The notes under the pieces were generated by a model that worked only from the letters and a program-made list of their open reading frames with translations, searched no databases and had not been told where the DNA came from. From a virus, in IMG/VR virus record IMGVR_UViG_3300032304_001576, positions 1-62,899 of that record: DNA of 62,899 bases. One strand, 5' to 3'. Position numbers and translations under genes: made by a program. Shown one piece after another: positions 46,528 to 57,847 of this stretch (positions within the stretch are counted from its first letter, which is position 1; every line of letters starts with the position of its first letter).

Positions 46528-49500
46528 CATTCAATCTACCATCGTATATAACGCTAATCTTTCTGCTGCCCAGGCACAAATTAAGGCTCTCACTACTCAA
46601 ATTGGAACTCTTACTGCGGCATTTAATACTTTAGATAAAGCAGCCCTTAGTACTCAAAGAAGTCTTGCGGCAACATTTGCTGCTAACGTTGGACAAATTG
46701 GTGGATTTACTGCACAAACTGTAAAGGCAACTGATGCAGTAGAAACATTTGGGAAACGTCTTGCTTCAAATAAACTGACGATGAGAGAGTATTTCCGTGA
46801 GGCTATTGCTGGATATACTAATCAAGAAAGTTTAATGAGAAGACTTGCTGCACAGCAAGTAAGATATCAACAATCTGTAGCAGTACCAATGGGTGCTGGT
46901 CAAGCAATGCTCTTGACCCCTCAGTCTATAGCGGCAGCAGGAAATGCCACCGCATTAGCCTCTCAGAAATTTTCAATATTCAATGAATTAATTAATGGTG
47001 GATCTACAGCCATGCTTAACTGGGGTAAGAATACCCAATGGGCTGGACGCCAGTTAATGGTTGGCTTTACCGTTCCCCTGATGTTGTTTACTGCTGTTGC
47101 TTCAAAACAATTCCGCGAACTTGACAAAGAATTAACTAGATTCCAGAAGGTATACGGATCTGATCTTGGTAATGCTATTAGTGCTTCAACTGCGAGAATG
47201 CGCGAAGATGTAAAAGAACTGGCGTTTGAAATTTCTCGTACCTACGGAATTGCTGCTAAGGAAACTGCTGCCCTTGCTGCAGATATTGCTGCTACGGGAG
47301 CAGAAGGAGAGCAACTATTATCATCAGTACAACAAACAACAAGACTTGCAGTACTTGGTGAAGTAGATAGACAAGAGGCAATGAAAGCAACTCTTGCACT
47401 TCAGTCTGCCTTTAAGATGAGTACTACTGAATTAGCGGAATCAATTAACTTCCTTAATGCTGTAGAAAATCAAACGTCTGCAACACTAGAGGATCTTTCA
47501 ATTGCTATCCCGAAGGTTGGGCCTGTTGTTAGATCCCTTGGGGGAGACATTGAAGATCTTTCAATACTTCTTGTTGCTATGCGTGAAGGTGGCATTCCAG
47601 CAGCAGAAGCAGCAAATGCATTAAAGTCTGGCCTTGCATCACTTATCAATCCAACAAAACAAGCATCAGAAGTAGCAAAACAATTTGGAGTAGACCTTGT
47701 TGGGATTGTAGAGGCAAATCAAGGTCAATTAATGCCAACTATTTATGCAATGAAAGATGCTCTATCTGGTTTAGATAGTTTTGCTAGGGCTAGAATTATT
47801 GAGCAAATTTTTGGTAAGTACCAGTTTGCAAGAATTACAGCCCTATTCGATAATATTGGTAGATTAGGATCACAAACACAATCGGTGGTAGAACTAGCCG
47901 CTAAATCATCTGCAGAATTAGCGGCAGTAGCAAATGGAGAAATAAGAGTTCTTACAGAATCTACAGCAGTTAAATTCCAAAGAACATTAGAAGAACTTAA
48001 AAATTCAATAATGCCAATAGGTGAGGCTATTACTGAAACCCTTATCCCCATATTTGAGTTTATTGGTAAGGGCGTAAAAATGTTTACATCATTCTTCCAA
48101 GCCCTTCCAGAGCCAGTTAAGAATTTTGCTAAATACGGGGTTGCTATAGCGGCATTAGCGGGTCCAGTAATTATGTTGGTGGGTCTATTTGGAAACCTTA
48201 TTGCTAATGGAATTAAATTTGGGATGATGATTACTAGACTAGGCGCTAGGGTTGCTGGTCTTAAATTTGAGAAATTTGAATTATTAGACAGTCATGTCAT
48301 GGCTGCCAAACTAGGAGTAGACCAACTTACTCTGTCATTTGATACACAAGAGGCAGCACTAAGAAGATTAACGGGAGTTCTATCCGCATATGAAACATCT
48401 TTAAATAGATTAACAAAATCTAATCCTGCACTATTTATTCCAGGGGCTATTCCTGGCGCTAGAGGACAGGTTCCAATTAGAAGAAGTAAAGGCTCTACTT
48501 CACCAGAAAAAGTTCCTGGTGGTTACGGTGGCGGAGACAGAATTCCAGCATTATTAGAGCCAGGAGAATCTGTAGTAACTAAAGAGGCTACTTCAAGATA
48601 CTGGCCAGTTATTTCTGCAATGAATAAAGGAAAACTTCCTGGATTCGCTAGCGGAGTAGTTTTCCTTGGAATGGCAAGAAAATATCAGGACGTACAGCAA
48701 GCAAAAGAATTAAGAACAAGATTATCTAGAGTAAATGCAGAAGCAACTACTGGAAGATTTGCTGATCTTCCAGTTACTCCTTTGGGCGCAAAAGTAACTT
48801 CAATCGGTGGTAAAAGTTCTTCTATTCCAGGAATCAATGGAGTGTATGAGGATAATGGTCAAAGGTATGTAGTTAAAACACATGATTCGGCAGACTCTGC
48901 ATTAGCAGAGGTTCGCGGATCTCAATTAACTAGAGATATTTTTGGACTTAAAACTCCTGTGCAAGAATTAATTAAAATTAAGCATCCTATAACAGGAGAT
49001 GTTGTATTTGCTGTTAGATCCCCCTATGATGCTAGATTTGCTGCCAGCAGCGGAAAGATAGATGAGGGAGATTTCTTCACTCAAGCACTTGCTTCTGTTA
49101 TTAGAAGAGATAAAGATTTACAGCCAGATAATTTATATGACGGTGTTGTAACAGATGTAGGGGCAGCCTTTGTTGCCAATAAAGCCTCTCAGCCAAGAGT
49201 AATTGGTGGAGATGTTCCAAGTGTTCAGGATCAGGCAGAGATCAACTTCTTGATGAAAAAGGGTGGGGCAAGAAAGTGGTTTGCAGAAGAAACAGCATCC
49301 TTAGCAAAATCAATGACAGAGCAAGAATATGTTAGTGGATTTAGAACAGCCATTGCTAAAGCATCTGAAAATGTCCGTGGCGCGATAGATAAACTTCCAT
49401 ATCTAGATGAAAATGAAAGACAGATGTACATGCGTTTAGTTAAAGACCTAGACGATGCTGAAAAGATAGACTGGAGCGCTGTATATAGATTCCATAAAGA

Positions 49501-52500
49501 CATAGTTCCCGAAGTTAAGCGGCCACCTACAGCCGCTGCTATTGCTAAAAAAGAGGCAGCAGAGGCAGAAAGAATTAGACAGACTGGAGATATGGCCCCA
49601 TGGCAATACGGTCTTCCGCTAACATTTAATACTGGCGGAAAAGTCCCAGGTAGCGGTGAAGGAGATAAGATTCCGGCACTACTAGAACCAGGAGAGTTTG
49701 TTGTAACTAAAAAGGCAACAAAAGATTATGCACCAATCTTACATGCAATGAATAAAGGTGTTCTTCAAGGTTTTGCCCTAGGAACTCCAAGAAATGATGC
49801 TGTAGACAAATGGTTGAGAGAATATGAGGCAGCAACTACTGGTATTGGACAGGGACAAGTTTCTCTTGGCCCATGGGATGCCACAAAAAGAGCGCGTAAA
49901 TCTAGCGCTCCTTCATCAATAAGAAACCTTGGAGCGCCAGAGGATATCCCTGGAGTTAGATGGGCTAGAGGACACTATACAGAGGCAGGCGCAGATGTAA
50001 AAAGTATGAGACTTGATAGAAATCCATTAGTTAATATATCCTGGCATCCAGAACTATGGAAATTTATTACAGATGCAGAAAATCAACTAGCAAACAAATT
50101 ATCTACGGCTGGTGCTGGATCTGCACAAATTAGACGCCAGATAGAAGTAGCCTTACGAGATACTGGAGCAAATACAGAAAAAATAGATAGAATCATGTTT
50201 GCAATAACTGAAGGCATAATGGTTCACTCTGAAGATATACAAGAATATGAAAATGCTTTAAGGCATCTGCACGCCCAGGGTGCTGACATTACATTTCTTG
50301 GAGATACTTTATCTCAGGCAGATATATTAAAGAGTCAAGGTAGACCTGGATTAGCATCTGCTACAACAACAGAACTTAGGGACGCACAAGCAATTCAATT
50401 AAGAAATTATCAGGCACTAGAAAGAAGACTCGCTGCAGATCCAGGAAATGCTGTTTTGCAGCAAGGAAGAGATAGAATTGCTAGACAAATAATTCAAATT
50501 GAGGACTATTTAGAAAAATTTGGTGAAGATGTAGGAAGATTGCCAGAAACAGTTCTTAGAAGTATTAGAGAACATTCAGATCAAGCATCTCCATCAAGAG
50601 AAGCGGAAAAGGTCGGACGAAATATGTCCGAAGGATATCTACAGGGCGCTGAAAGTGTTGATGGTCGTTCTGCTGGAGAAGATTTAGGAAGAGAAATAGT
50701 TTCTGGTGCAAAATCTTCTAAAACTAATGCAAGGCCCGTAGGCCCAGGAATTGAATCTGCTTCCACTAGCCAGCAAATTGCAGCAGCAGAGAAGTCCGTA
50801 CTTGATTATACTAAAGCCCAGGCAAAGTTCACCAGCCAGAGATCTGTTGCACAGCAACAAATAGCAGCAATTGATGCAGAAATTTTAAGATTGCGTCAAG
50901 AAGAACGTGCTGGAAGAATGACGGCTGGAACTAGACTAGCAAAAGAACTTGTATTGCTAGAAGAACGTAATAAATACGATACAGAACTTACTCGCGCTAG
51001 CAGACTTGAACAGATGTATCAAGAAAAAATTAATGCCGCAAAGCAAAGAATTGCTGCCGCAGATGAAAGACAGTTAAGAGCAGAAGAAGAAGAGGCTAGA
51101 AGGGCTGAAGCCCGTGCCCAGGCTGCTCCTGGAAGAATAACCATGGGAATGCTTGGTGGCAGCCAAACAGATGCAAAGACTCTTTCAGCAATGAGAAGAG
51201 TGCAGGCTGGTTATGGAAAGCCTGGAGATAAAGATCTTATCAATCAAGCGCTTGGAATACAAAGTGGGCCTACTGATAGTTTAAGAAGAGCCAAGGATGC
51301 CTCAGGCGATATAGATAATCGCCGTGGAATGGGCACTATGGCTCTAACAAATATAATGTTTACTCTATCGGCAGCCGTTTCTGGAATAACCGCTATGACT
51401 GGAGCATCAGAAGACGCAGCCGCAAAGATAGGTATGCTTACCACCGCGATGATGGGTCTTACTACAATACTATCGTTTAGAGATATGATTCCAGGAGGCG
51501 GTGGTTTCCTAGGGTTGAAGGCCGCTGGCGCTAAATTAAGTGATTTGGGTGCTAATAAAATACCAGCACCCTTTGCACCTACACTTGGAGGAGCGGCTGC
51601 AGCGCGTGGCGCTGGACAGTCTGTTGGGTTTGGTGCTTCAACATTACTTAGGGGTGGCGCTGCACTTTCATTTATGGGCAGCGGACCTGGAATTGCTATT
51701 GCTGCTGGACTTACTGCTGCTGTAACTGGATATATGATGTACAAAAAGGCAGCAGATGAAGCAAGAGAAAGAGCCATAGCAGCATTCGAAGATCCAGCGG
51801 AAAGCGCAAAATATTTTGGCGAAGAAATTAAGGATTTAAGTAGATTATTAGAAGAAAGAGCGGGAAGATTCCTTCCAGGAGATAATGCTGCAGCAGTAGA
51901 TCAAGGATTAAGGGATATTGTTAAAGAAGAGTACGCTCCGCTTATTGAAAAAGTTAAATACTCTAATGCCGAGGCGGGGGCTAGAGAACTAGCAATTGCA
52001 TATAATAGCATGTTGCTAAACGGACTTTCTTCAGATGCTGCTAAAGAAACTTTAAAGGCTATAGCAGTAGAAGCGGGTATAGTAGGAGGACAAGCCTATG
52101 GGGAAGCGTTCACAAGCAATCTTTTAGTAGCAGATAACGCAGAGCAGGCGATACAAGAGCAACTTGATAGATTAAATCCAGAAAATTATAAAGGGTTGGC
52201 AGACAAACTAGAAGCATCCTTGCCACAAATGCAACAGGGGGTATATGATGCTATAGATGCAGATGCTATAGATAGATGGAAACAACTAGGAAAAGGTCTT
52301 CTTCAAATAAGTGGCGTAGATTTTGAGAAACCATCAAGAGGAATATTAGATATTAGTAGATCTTTACAGAATATGGGTGCTGGCCTAACTAATGTTTGGC
52401 AATCATTTACCGGACAACTTTTTGATAGCACCCCACTTGCACAAGCAGCAGATGCTGCTTCAAATAGATTAGATCAGATTAAGAATCAGATAGAAGAAAT

Positions 52501-55500
52501 GAGAAATCTATCAGCAGATGCATTCCTAGCCAACGCAGAAGATTTTATGAAAGCATATGAGGCTGCCCCAGAAGCCGTAGTTGAGGCAATACAAACAAGT
52601 GGTCAATGGATGGATGATACTGCTGAAAATCTAGATATAGTTAAAGCCAAATTAATGGAACTTAACCCACTATCAGCAGGATTTATTAATCTTATTGGCA
52701 GTATGGAAGATGCAGTTCTAGCATTCCAATTAACAACAATGGGAATAGATTTATCTAGAGTATTTACTGTTGGTGAAGATGGTGTAATAGTATTTAATTC
52801 AGCATTAGCAGAATCAATTAAATTAACTCAAGCCTACTACGATCAACAAGAATTAGAATCAAAAGAATCATTCGACAAACTAAAAGAAAATACTGTTGCA
52901 TTTATAGATGAAGAAATCAAGGCAACTAAGAAGGGCATCAATAGAATAAATGACTACTTTGATTCATGGAAAAAGATTATTAATAAGCAAGAGCGCGAAT
53001 CTGAAAGACAATTTAAGCAAGATCAAAGAAGATCAGAGAAGTTCATTGACGCTAAAGAAGATGAAATTGATTCTATACAGGACGCTCTTGAGGCTAGCCG
53101 CGAGGCATTTGATGACAAAATGCAGCAGTATGAAGATGAAAGAAAGGCTATTGAAGATAGTTCAGATGCTTATATTAAATCTCTTCAAAAAAATCAAGCA
53201 GCCGATTCATTCTATGCACAGCAAAGACAAACTTCTCTTGGCGCTCTAGAAAAACTTGCATCTGGTGATGTGTTTGGATTCCTTCAAGATCGTGAGAAAA
53301 TGTCAGCAGATGCACAATCATTCTCCTATGACACAATGATTGCAGAGATTGAAGATAGAAGAGACCTGGAATTAAAAGCCATTGATGAAACAATGGAGAA
53401 GGAAAGAAGAAAGCAAGAAGAATATGAAGAAAATCAACAGAAGAAGATTGACTTAATCAATGATCAAATAGAGGCGGAAAGAGAATTAATGGATGCGCGT
53501 CAAAAAGCGCATGAAAAAGAATTAAGGCAGTTTGAAAAGAAGAGAAAGACTATTGAAACAAATAGAAAGATGGAGTTGAAAGATGAGCAAACTAAACTTT
53601 CCGATCTACAAAGACAAAGAGAAACTGCCCAAACTACTGAACTAAAAGATTATCAGAAGTTTACAGAAAGTCTTGGGGAAGAATACAAAAAGAGATACGG
53701 TAAAGAAATAGTTGAATTACAAAAAGTACAATACTATATTAGATTTAATGCTCTTTATCAACAAAATCAATCAAGAGAAACAAGCAAGCAACTATCTGAT
53801 GACCAATTAATGATTGCTGCATTTACTCAATCATTTGGGAAAAAGCCGCAGGCTAAAGTTCCAATTCAACAACAAATATTAAATATGGGCCTGGACCCGT
53901 ATGATCCTAACAACCCAATGTATAAGCCAAGGACAGCAGCAAACGGCGGTCTGATGAAATTTGGTGATGGAAGCGGTGGGAAGGTCGTTGGTCCAGGCGG
54001 TCCTAAGTCTGATGTAATTCCTGCATACCTATCTAATGGTGAATATGTTGTCAAGGCTTCTAGCGTAAAATCGTACGGCGTTCCAATGATGGAAGCAATT
54101 AACGCCGGAAAATTTGCATATGGCGGATATGTTGGATCTGCCGACGCCCAGGAGACCAGGGCACAGGGCAATGTATATGGAGGTACACCAAAAACAAATT
54201 ATTCATATACACCTGGATCTTCAGTTAGACAAATTCCTTGGAGCGCCAATAGGCCAAACCTTACATCATTATTAGATGATACGCCAAATGATAATTATAA
54301 GGCACGGGGTAAGTATGCTGATAGAAAATATGTAGCGTACGCATTAGAGGCTAAAGAATATAGACCAGGATATTCTGGCGGTAAAAAGTGGCGCGAGAAT
54401 ATGTCAAGGATGCAAAACCTTGGGCTGAATATAACTAGTGCTTTTGAAGAGTGGCGCAATCTTAGAAGGTGGGAGAAAGAACAGTTTATTAGAGGACTTC
54501 CACCAACAACAACTTCTTCGCAACAAACTACTAATTCTACTACTACGAATAATTATCCAGGAACAACTATACCTTCTGCTCAAATGAGAGGTGAGGGTAC
54601 ATCACCTTACTACAAAGACTGGTGGACCAACTATGAATCTAAGGCAAAGGCATATCTAAGAACTCTTCCAGGCGGGGCAAATAGATGGATGATTGAACAC
54701 TTCCAAGATACAGATGGGCATCATTCATATAGAATTATTCCAAGGGCTCAGGATAATAGACCTTGGTGGCAAAAACTTCTTCAACCAGCGTATGATGATG
54801 GCGCAGGGCATCTTAAGGGAGACTATAACTATGATGGAAAAACTTGGCCAAATAAGGGAGATAAAGGAACTGCAGTAGATTATGGGTGGAAAGATGGAGG
54901 ATTAGTTAAAGGTTTTAAAAATGGTGGAATAATTAAAGCCTATGACGGCACCTATGTATCTGCCGACCGTGCAGAAACTAATGCTGCAGATCGCCGCGCC
55001 CGTAACCAAAACCGTACTACAACAACATATACTGGTGGAACACCAACAGCAGCATATGCTCCAAAAGCATCATATTACACGACTCCAAACTGGAATCCAA
55101 GAAAACACGGAGTTCTGCCACAATATAAAAATCCTCTTCCCATAGGAAGAATTGCTGGAACTACAAATCCATATTCTATGGCTGGAGCATTTACAGCGGA
55201 TACAGCAACTATGTATTCACAAAATTATTCACATAAACTTCCCGCATATGCTTCATACGATCAGATACAAAGTCGTTTAATGAGCAAGGCATTTAATAAT
55301 TATGGCTCTAGTCAAGGTGGCGATAGATGGAAACAAATTGCTTCTATGCTAGCCTCACCATATGATACTCCAGCAAAACAAAGATTAATTTCTTCTGCGA
55401 GAGGTGTGCCAACAATGGCATACTGGAGAAACTTAAGTAGAGAGCAAAAAGATTGGTTTATTAGATATGCAACTACTGGCAATGGTGCTAGTTGGACTGG

Positions 55501-57844
55501 TGCAAAGCCATTTAAGATTCTTCCTTGGATGCCGCCACCAGGAAAAACAATTGAAAGAGGGCTATCTAATAAACAAATTTTTGATGATCGTGGGCCAATA
55601 GAAGCGTTATTAAGTTATCCAAATACTGCAACTATTGGTGGAGCAAACTATGCATGGGATTCAATTACAAAACAATGGGTTAAACTTTCTGATGTTGATC
55701 GTCCACTAGGAGGAACAAAGTATTCACCCGCGCCTAATCTTCCAACACCAGATATGATGAGAGATGGAAAAACTGGGGCATATGATAGATACACCTATGA
55801 CATGTCTCGCCCAGACAATCTTCCATATCCTACCGGAATGGGCTGGACTACTGCCTGGGACTTAAATACTAGAGTCCCAGTAAATAATCTTCCAAGAGAT
55901 CCTGGTAGTTGGAATATCCCTGGCCCTAATTTTGGCAATCCAGATGGAGTTATAAGATTTAGACCAAATATGACTCCAGCAACTACAAGAACATCACAGC
56001 AAGAGCAATTCCCCATAGGAATGTCTGGACTATATCTTGGACAAGAAGATTCTCCATTCTCAGTAGGATCAAGAACTTCTGGAGCAGTTGGTTCGATACT
56101 TGATAGAGTTTTATCAGAACGTGGATCTATAACTAGAGCAATAGAAGTTCTTACTCCAGAAGAAAGAAGTAGATTAATCACAGAATTGTATCTTAGATCT
56201 ACTGGCCCACAGGCATCATTAAGAAGTTTAAACTCTGAATATGGATTATCTAACAACCTTGGAGAAATATCATTAGATAAGATTGTCTACAATGAAAGTC
56301 TTCTTCGTAGGTTTGCTGAAGGTGGACTGGTCTCATTAGATGAAAATCTTCTTAGACAAGAGGGGGTATCTCTTAATACTGCTAAAAATGCCGTAAGTTA
56401 TATTAATAATGGCGGATGGCCAGATAATTTAACTAGATTAGCGTTTGCTATTGCTATGAGAGAGTCAAACGGTAATGCAAATGCATTCTCAAGATATTCT
56501 CCAACTAATTCAGATACTGGATTATTCCAAGTAAATGAAGCCGCATACGGAAAACAGCCGTGGTTCGACCTGAATAGATTAAAGGATGGATCATATAATG
56601 CTGGAGTAGCATATAAGTATGTTTCTCAAGGCGGCACCCACTTCCTACCTTGGGCGCTAACGCCAGGATTTGATGGTACAAATGGCTGGGATTGGTCATA
56701 TTATGCAAATTCATCATATTTTGCTCCAGGATCACAGGCTAGAGGTGAAACAATAAGAAGAACTAAGTTGTTCTGGGATGCTTTCAAGGGATCATCTGGT
56801 GGCAATGGGACGACTGATACAACAAATAATAATTCTAATGAAACAGATAATGATAATTATTATCTGCCAGAAAGAGGATTGTTAGGCCGTCTATCATTAA
56901 TACAACGTGGAGAAGGTGGAAATAGAGGCGGTATTCCTGCTCCAGATGGAAGTTACCAGCCTCCAGTTAATACAGGAAATCCAGATGGAGTTCTAGCGGT
57001 TGCATTTGCTAAACAACAATTAGGCGAGCCATACGTTGCAGATGCTGATGGTCCAGATCAATGGGATTGTTCTGGTTTAACTGCTGCAGCATACAATGTT
57101 GGTGTGCCAGACGGGTATAAAAAATATAGTTTAGTTTCATACTCTACATCTCAAGCAGAAAGATTGAAGATTAATGTTAGAAGAACTTCTGGAACTCCTG
57201 GGGACGGTAGTATGCCAGAAATTCAAGATAATTTTAATATAGGAGATATTCTTTACTTTACAAATACTGGCATTGGATCTTCTGGAAAACATGTTTCTAT
57301 GTATGCTGGAAATGGTCAAATAATTGAGGCCGGAGATCCAGTACAGATGAATCCCTTGAATAATGACTGGAATAAAAAATATTTTACTTTTGGTGGCACA
57401 CCTATTGCTAAGTTTGCATCTGGAGGATTTATTTCTGGACCTGGCGGACCTAGATCTGATATGATTCCAGCAATGCTTTCTAACGGGGAGTATGTAGTTA
57501 AAGCATCATCTGTTGCAAAATACGGTAAAGGATTTATGGATCAAGTTAATTCTGGTTCACTTAATCCATTCCAGGGTTCATCCATGCAACCTAGAATGTT
57601 TGCAGACGGTGGAATGGTTGGATCTGCACCTATGCCAGCATTTAGTATGCCAGCAATGGCAGATACATCTGTTGGAGTTAATAATACTAATTATGCTGGA
57701 AATTCCTCTTCAACAAGAAATAACACCAAGGTTAAGGTTGTTATAAATGGTGCTGGTGGCAAGGGTGCTAACGCAATTGCTAATAAAGTTGTTAGTATGA
57801 TTAACTCTGCAAACAATAGAAGAAACCATAGTAGGAGTATCTAA
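46520..57844 (+). CDS. giant tape measure protein with kinase-like, SLT and NlpC/P60 domains
   Basis: 3774 aa from TTG. N-terminal tape-measure domain (to ~570, with a hydrophobic segment near 530-570); a kinase-like segment at about 755-895 (K786, E797, D866-x4-N871, D879-V-G); hydrophobic segments near 1610-1640 and 1711-1740; a long coiled coil at about 2110-2375; a lytic transglycosylase near 3298-3425 (E3315 in AMRESNG); and NlpC/P60 near 3491-3630 (C3517 in DCSG, H3591 in GKHVSMY). Four copies of an I-P-A-x-L-x-x-G-E-x-V-V module lie near 670, 1045, 2487 and 3637. It sets tail length and cuts the wall during entry. Confidence 0.92.
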   Translation: MANIQSTIVYNANLSAAQAQIKALTTQIGTLTAAFNTLDKAALSTQRSLAATFAANVGQIGGFTAQTVKATDAVETFGKRLASNKLTMREYFREAIAGYTNQESLMRRLAAQQVRYQQSVAVPMGAGQAMLLTPQSIAAAGNATALASQKFSIFNELINGGSTAMLNWGKNTQWAGRQLMVGFTVPLMLFTAVASKQFRELDKELTRFQKVYGSDLGNAISASTARMREDVKELAFEISRTYGIAAKETAALAADIAATGAEGEQLLSSVQQTTRLAVLGEVDRQEAMKATLALQSAFKMSTTELAESINFLNAVENQTSATLEDLSIAIPKVGPVVRSLGGDIEDLSILLVAMREGGIPAAEAANALKSGLASLINPTKQASEVAKQFGVDLVGIVEANQGQLMPTIYAMKDALSGLDSFARARIIEQIFGKYQFARITALFDNIGRLGSQTQSVVELAAKSSAELAAVANGEIRVLTESTAVKFQRTLEELKNSIMPIGEAITETLIPIFEFIGKGVKMFTSFFQALPEPVKNFAKYGVAIAALAGPVIMLVGLFGNLIANGIKFGMMITRLGARVAGLKFEKFELLDSHVMAAKLGVDQLTLSFDTQEAALRRLTGVLSAYETSLNRLTKSNPALFIPGAIPGARGQVPIRRSKGSTSPEKVPGGYGGGDRIPALLEPGESVVTKEATSRYWPVISAMNKGKLPGFASGVVFLGMARKYQDVQQAKELRTRLSRVNAEATTGRFADLPVTPLGAKVTSIGGKSSSIPGINGVYEDNGQRYVVKTHDSADSALAEVRGSQLTRDIFGLKTPVQELIKIKHPITGDVVFAVRSPYDARFAASSGKIDEGDFFTQALASVIRRDKDLQPDNLYDGVVTDVGAAFVANKASQPRVIGGDVPSVQDQAEINFLMKKGGARKWFAEETASLAKSMTEQEYVSGFRTAIAKASENVRGAIDKLPYLDENERQMYMRLVKDLDDAEKIDWSAVYRFHKDIVPEVKRPPTAAAIAKKEAAEAERIRQTGDMAPWQYGLPLTFNTGGKVPGSGEGDKIPALLEPGEFVVTKKATKDYAPILHAMNKGVLQGFALGTPRNDAVDKWLREYEAATTGIGQGQVSLGPWDATKRARKSSAPSSIRNLGAPEDIPGVRWARGHYTEAGADVKSMRLDRNPLVNISWHPELWKFITDAENQLANKLSTAGAGSAQIRRQIEVALRDTGANTEKIDRIMFAITEGIMVHSEDIQEYENALRHLHAQGADITFLGDTLSQADILKSQGRPGLASATTTELRDAQAIQLRNYQALERRLAADPGNAVLQQGRDRIARQIIQIEDYLEKFGEDVGRLPETVLRSIREHSDQASPSREAEKVGRNMSEGYLQGAESVDGRSAGEDLGREIVSGAKSSKTNARPVGPGIESASTSQQIAAAEKSVLDYTKAQAKFTSQRSVAQQQIAAIDAEILRLRQEERAGRMTAGTRLAKELVLLEERNKYDTELTRASRLEQMYQEKINAAKQRIAAADERQLRAEEEEARRAEARAQAAPGRITMGMLGGSQTDAKTLSAMRRVQAGYGKPGDKDLINQALGIQSGPTDSLRRAKDASGDIDNRRGMGTMALTNIMFTLSAAVSGITAMTGASEDAAAKIGMLTTAMMGLTTILSFRDMIPGGGGFLGLKAAGAKLSDLGANKIPAPFAPTLGGAAAARGAGQSVGFGASTLLRGGAALSFMGSGPGIAIAAGLTAAVTGYMMYKKAADEARERAIAAFEDPAESAKYFGEEIKDLSRLLEERAGRFLPGDNAAAVDQGLRDIVKEEYAPLIEKVKYSNAEAGARELAIAYNSMLLNGLSSDAAKETLKAIAVEAGIVGGQAYGEAFTSNLLVADNAEQAIQEQLDRLNPENYKGLADKLEASLPQMQQGVYDAIDADAIDRWKQLGKGLLQISGVDFEKPSRGILDISRSLQNMGAGLTNVWQSFTGQLFDSTPLAQAADAASNRLDQIKNQIEEMRNLSADAFLANAEDFMKAYEAAPEAVVEAIQTSGQWMDDTAENLDIVKAKLMELNPLSAGFINLIGSMEDAVLAFQLTTMGIDLSRVFTVGEDGVIVFNSALAESIKLTQAYYDQQELESKESFDKLKENTVAFIDEEIKATKKGINRINDYFDSWKKIINKQERESERQFKQDQRRSEKFIDAKEDEIDSIQDALEASREAFDDKMQQYEDERKAIEDSSDAYIKSLQKNQAADSFYAQQRQTSLGALEKLASGDVFGFLQDREKMSADAQSFSYDTMIAEIEDRRDLELKAIDETMEKERRKQEEYEENQQKKIDLINDQIEAERELMDARQKAHEKELRQFEKKRKTIETNRKMELKDEQTKLSDLQRQRETAQTTELKDYQKFTESLGEEYKKRYGKEIVELQKVQYYIRFNALYQQNQSRETSKQLSDDQLMIAAFTQSFGKKPQAKVPIQQQILNMGLDPYDPNNPMYKPRTAANGGLMKFGDGSGGKVVGPGGPKSDVIPAYLSNGEYVVKASSVKSYGVPMMEAINAGKFAYGGYVGSADAQETRAQGNVYGGTPKTNYSYTPGSSVRQIPWSANRPNLTSLLDDTPNDNYKARGKYADRKYVAYALEAKEYRPGYSGGKKWRENMSRMQNLGLNITSAFEEWRNLRRWEKEQFIRGLPPTTTSSQQTTNSTTTNNYPGTTIPSAQMRGEGTSPYYKDWWTNYESKAKAYLRTLPGGANRWMIEHFQDTDGHHSYRIIPRAQDNRPWWQKLLQPAYDDGAGHLKGDYNYDGKTWPNKGDKGTAVDYGWKDGGLVKGFKNGGIIKAYDGTYVSADRAETNAADRRARNQNRTTTTYTGGTPTAAYAPKASYYTTPNWNPRKHGVLPQYKNPLPIGRIAGTTNPYSMAGAFTADTATMYSQNYSHKLPAYASYDQIQSRLMSKAFNNYGSSQGGDRWKQIASMLASPYDTPAKQRLISSARGVPTMAYWRNLSREQKDWFIRYATTGNGASWTGAKPFKILPWMPPPGKTIERGLSNKQIFDDRGPIEALLSYPNTATIGGANYAWDSITKQWVKLSDVDRPLGGTKYSPAPNLPTPDMMRDGKTGAYDRYTYDMSRPDNLPYPTGMGWTTAWDLNTRVPVNNLPRDPGSWNIPGPNFGNPDGVIRFRPNMTPATTRTSQQEQFPIGMSGLYLGQEDSPFSVGSRTSGAVGSILDRVLSERGSITRAIEVLTPEERSRLITELYLRSTGPQASLRSLNSEYGLSNNLGEISLDKIVYNESLLRRFAEGGLVSLDENLLRQEGVSLNTAKNAVSYINNGGWPDNLTRLAFAIAMRESNGNANAFSRYSPTNSDTGLFQVNEAAYGKQPWFDLNRLKDGSYNAGVAYKYVSQGGTHFLPWALTPGFDGTNGWDWSYYANSSYFAPGSQARGETIRRTKLFWDAFKGSSGGNGTTDTTNNNSNETDNDNYYLPERGLLGRLSLIQRGEGGNRGGIPAPDGSYQPPVNTGNPDGVLAVAFAKQQLGEPYVADADGPDQWDCSGLTAAAYNVGVPDGYKKYSLVSYSTSQAERLKINVRRTSGTPGDGSMPEIQDNFNIGDILYFTNTGIGSSGKHVSMYAGNGQIIEAGDPVQMNPLNNDWNKKYFTFGGTPIAKFASGGFISGPGGPRSDMIPAMLSNGEYVVKASSVAKYGKGFMDQVNSGSLNPFQGSSMQPRMFADGGMVGSAPMPAFSMPAMADTSVGVNNTNYAGNSSSTRNNTKVKVVINGAGGKGANAIANKVVSMINSANNRRNHSRSI

Positions 57845-57847
57845 CAC

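Noticed and set aside
51244-51777. Antisense frame within the tape measure gene
   Set aside because: Low-complexity Pro/Ala shadow without start signals.
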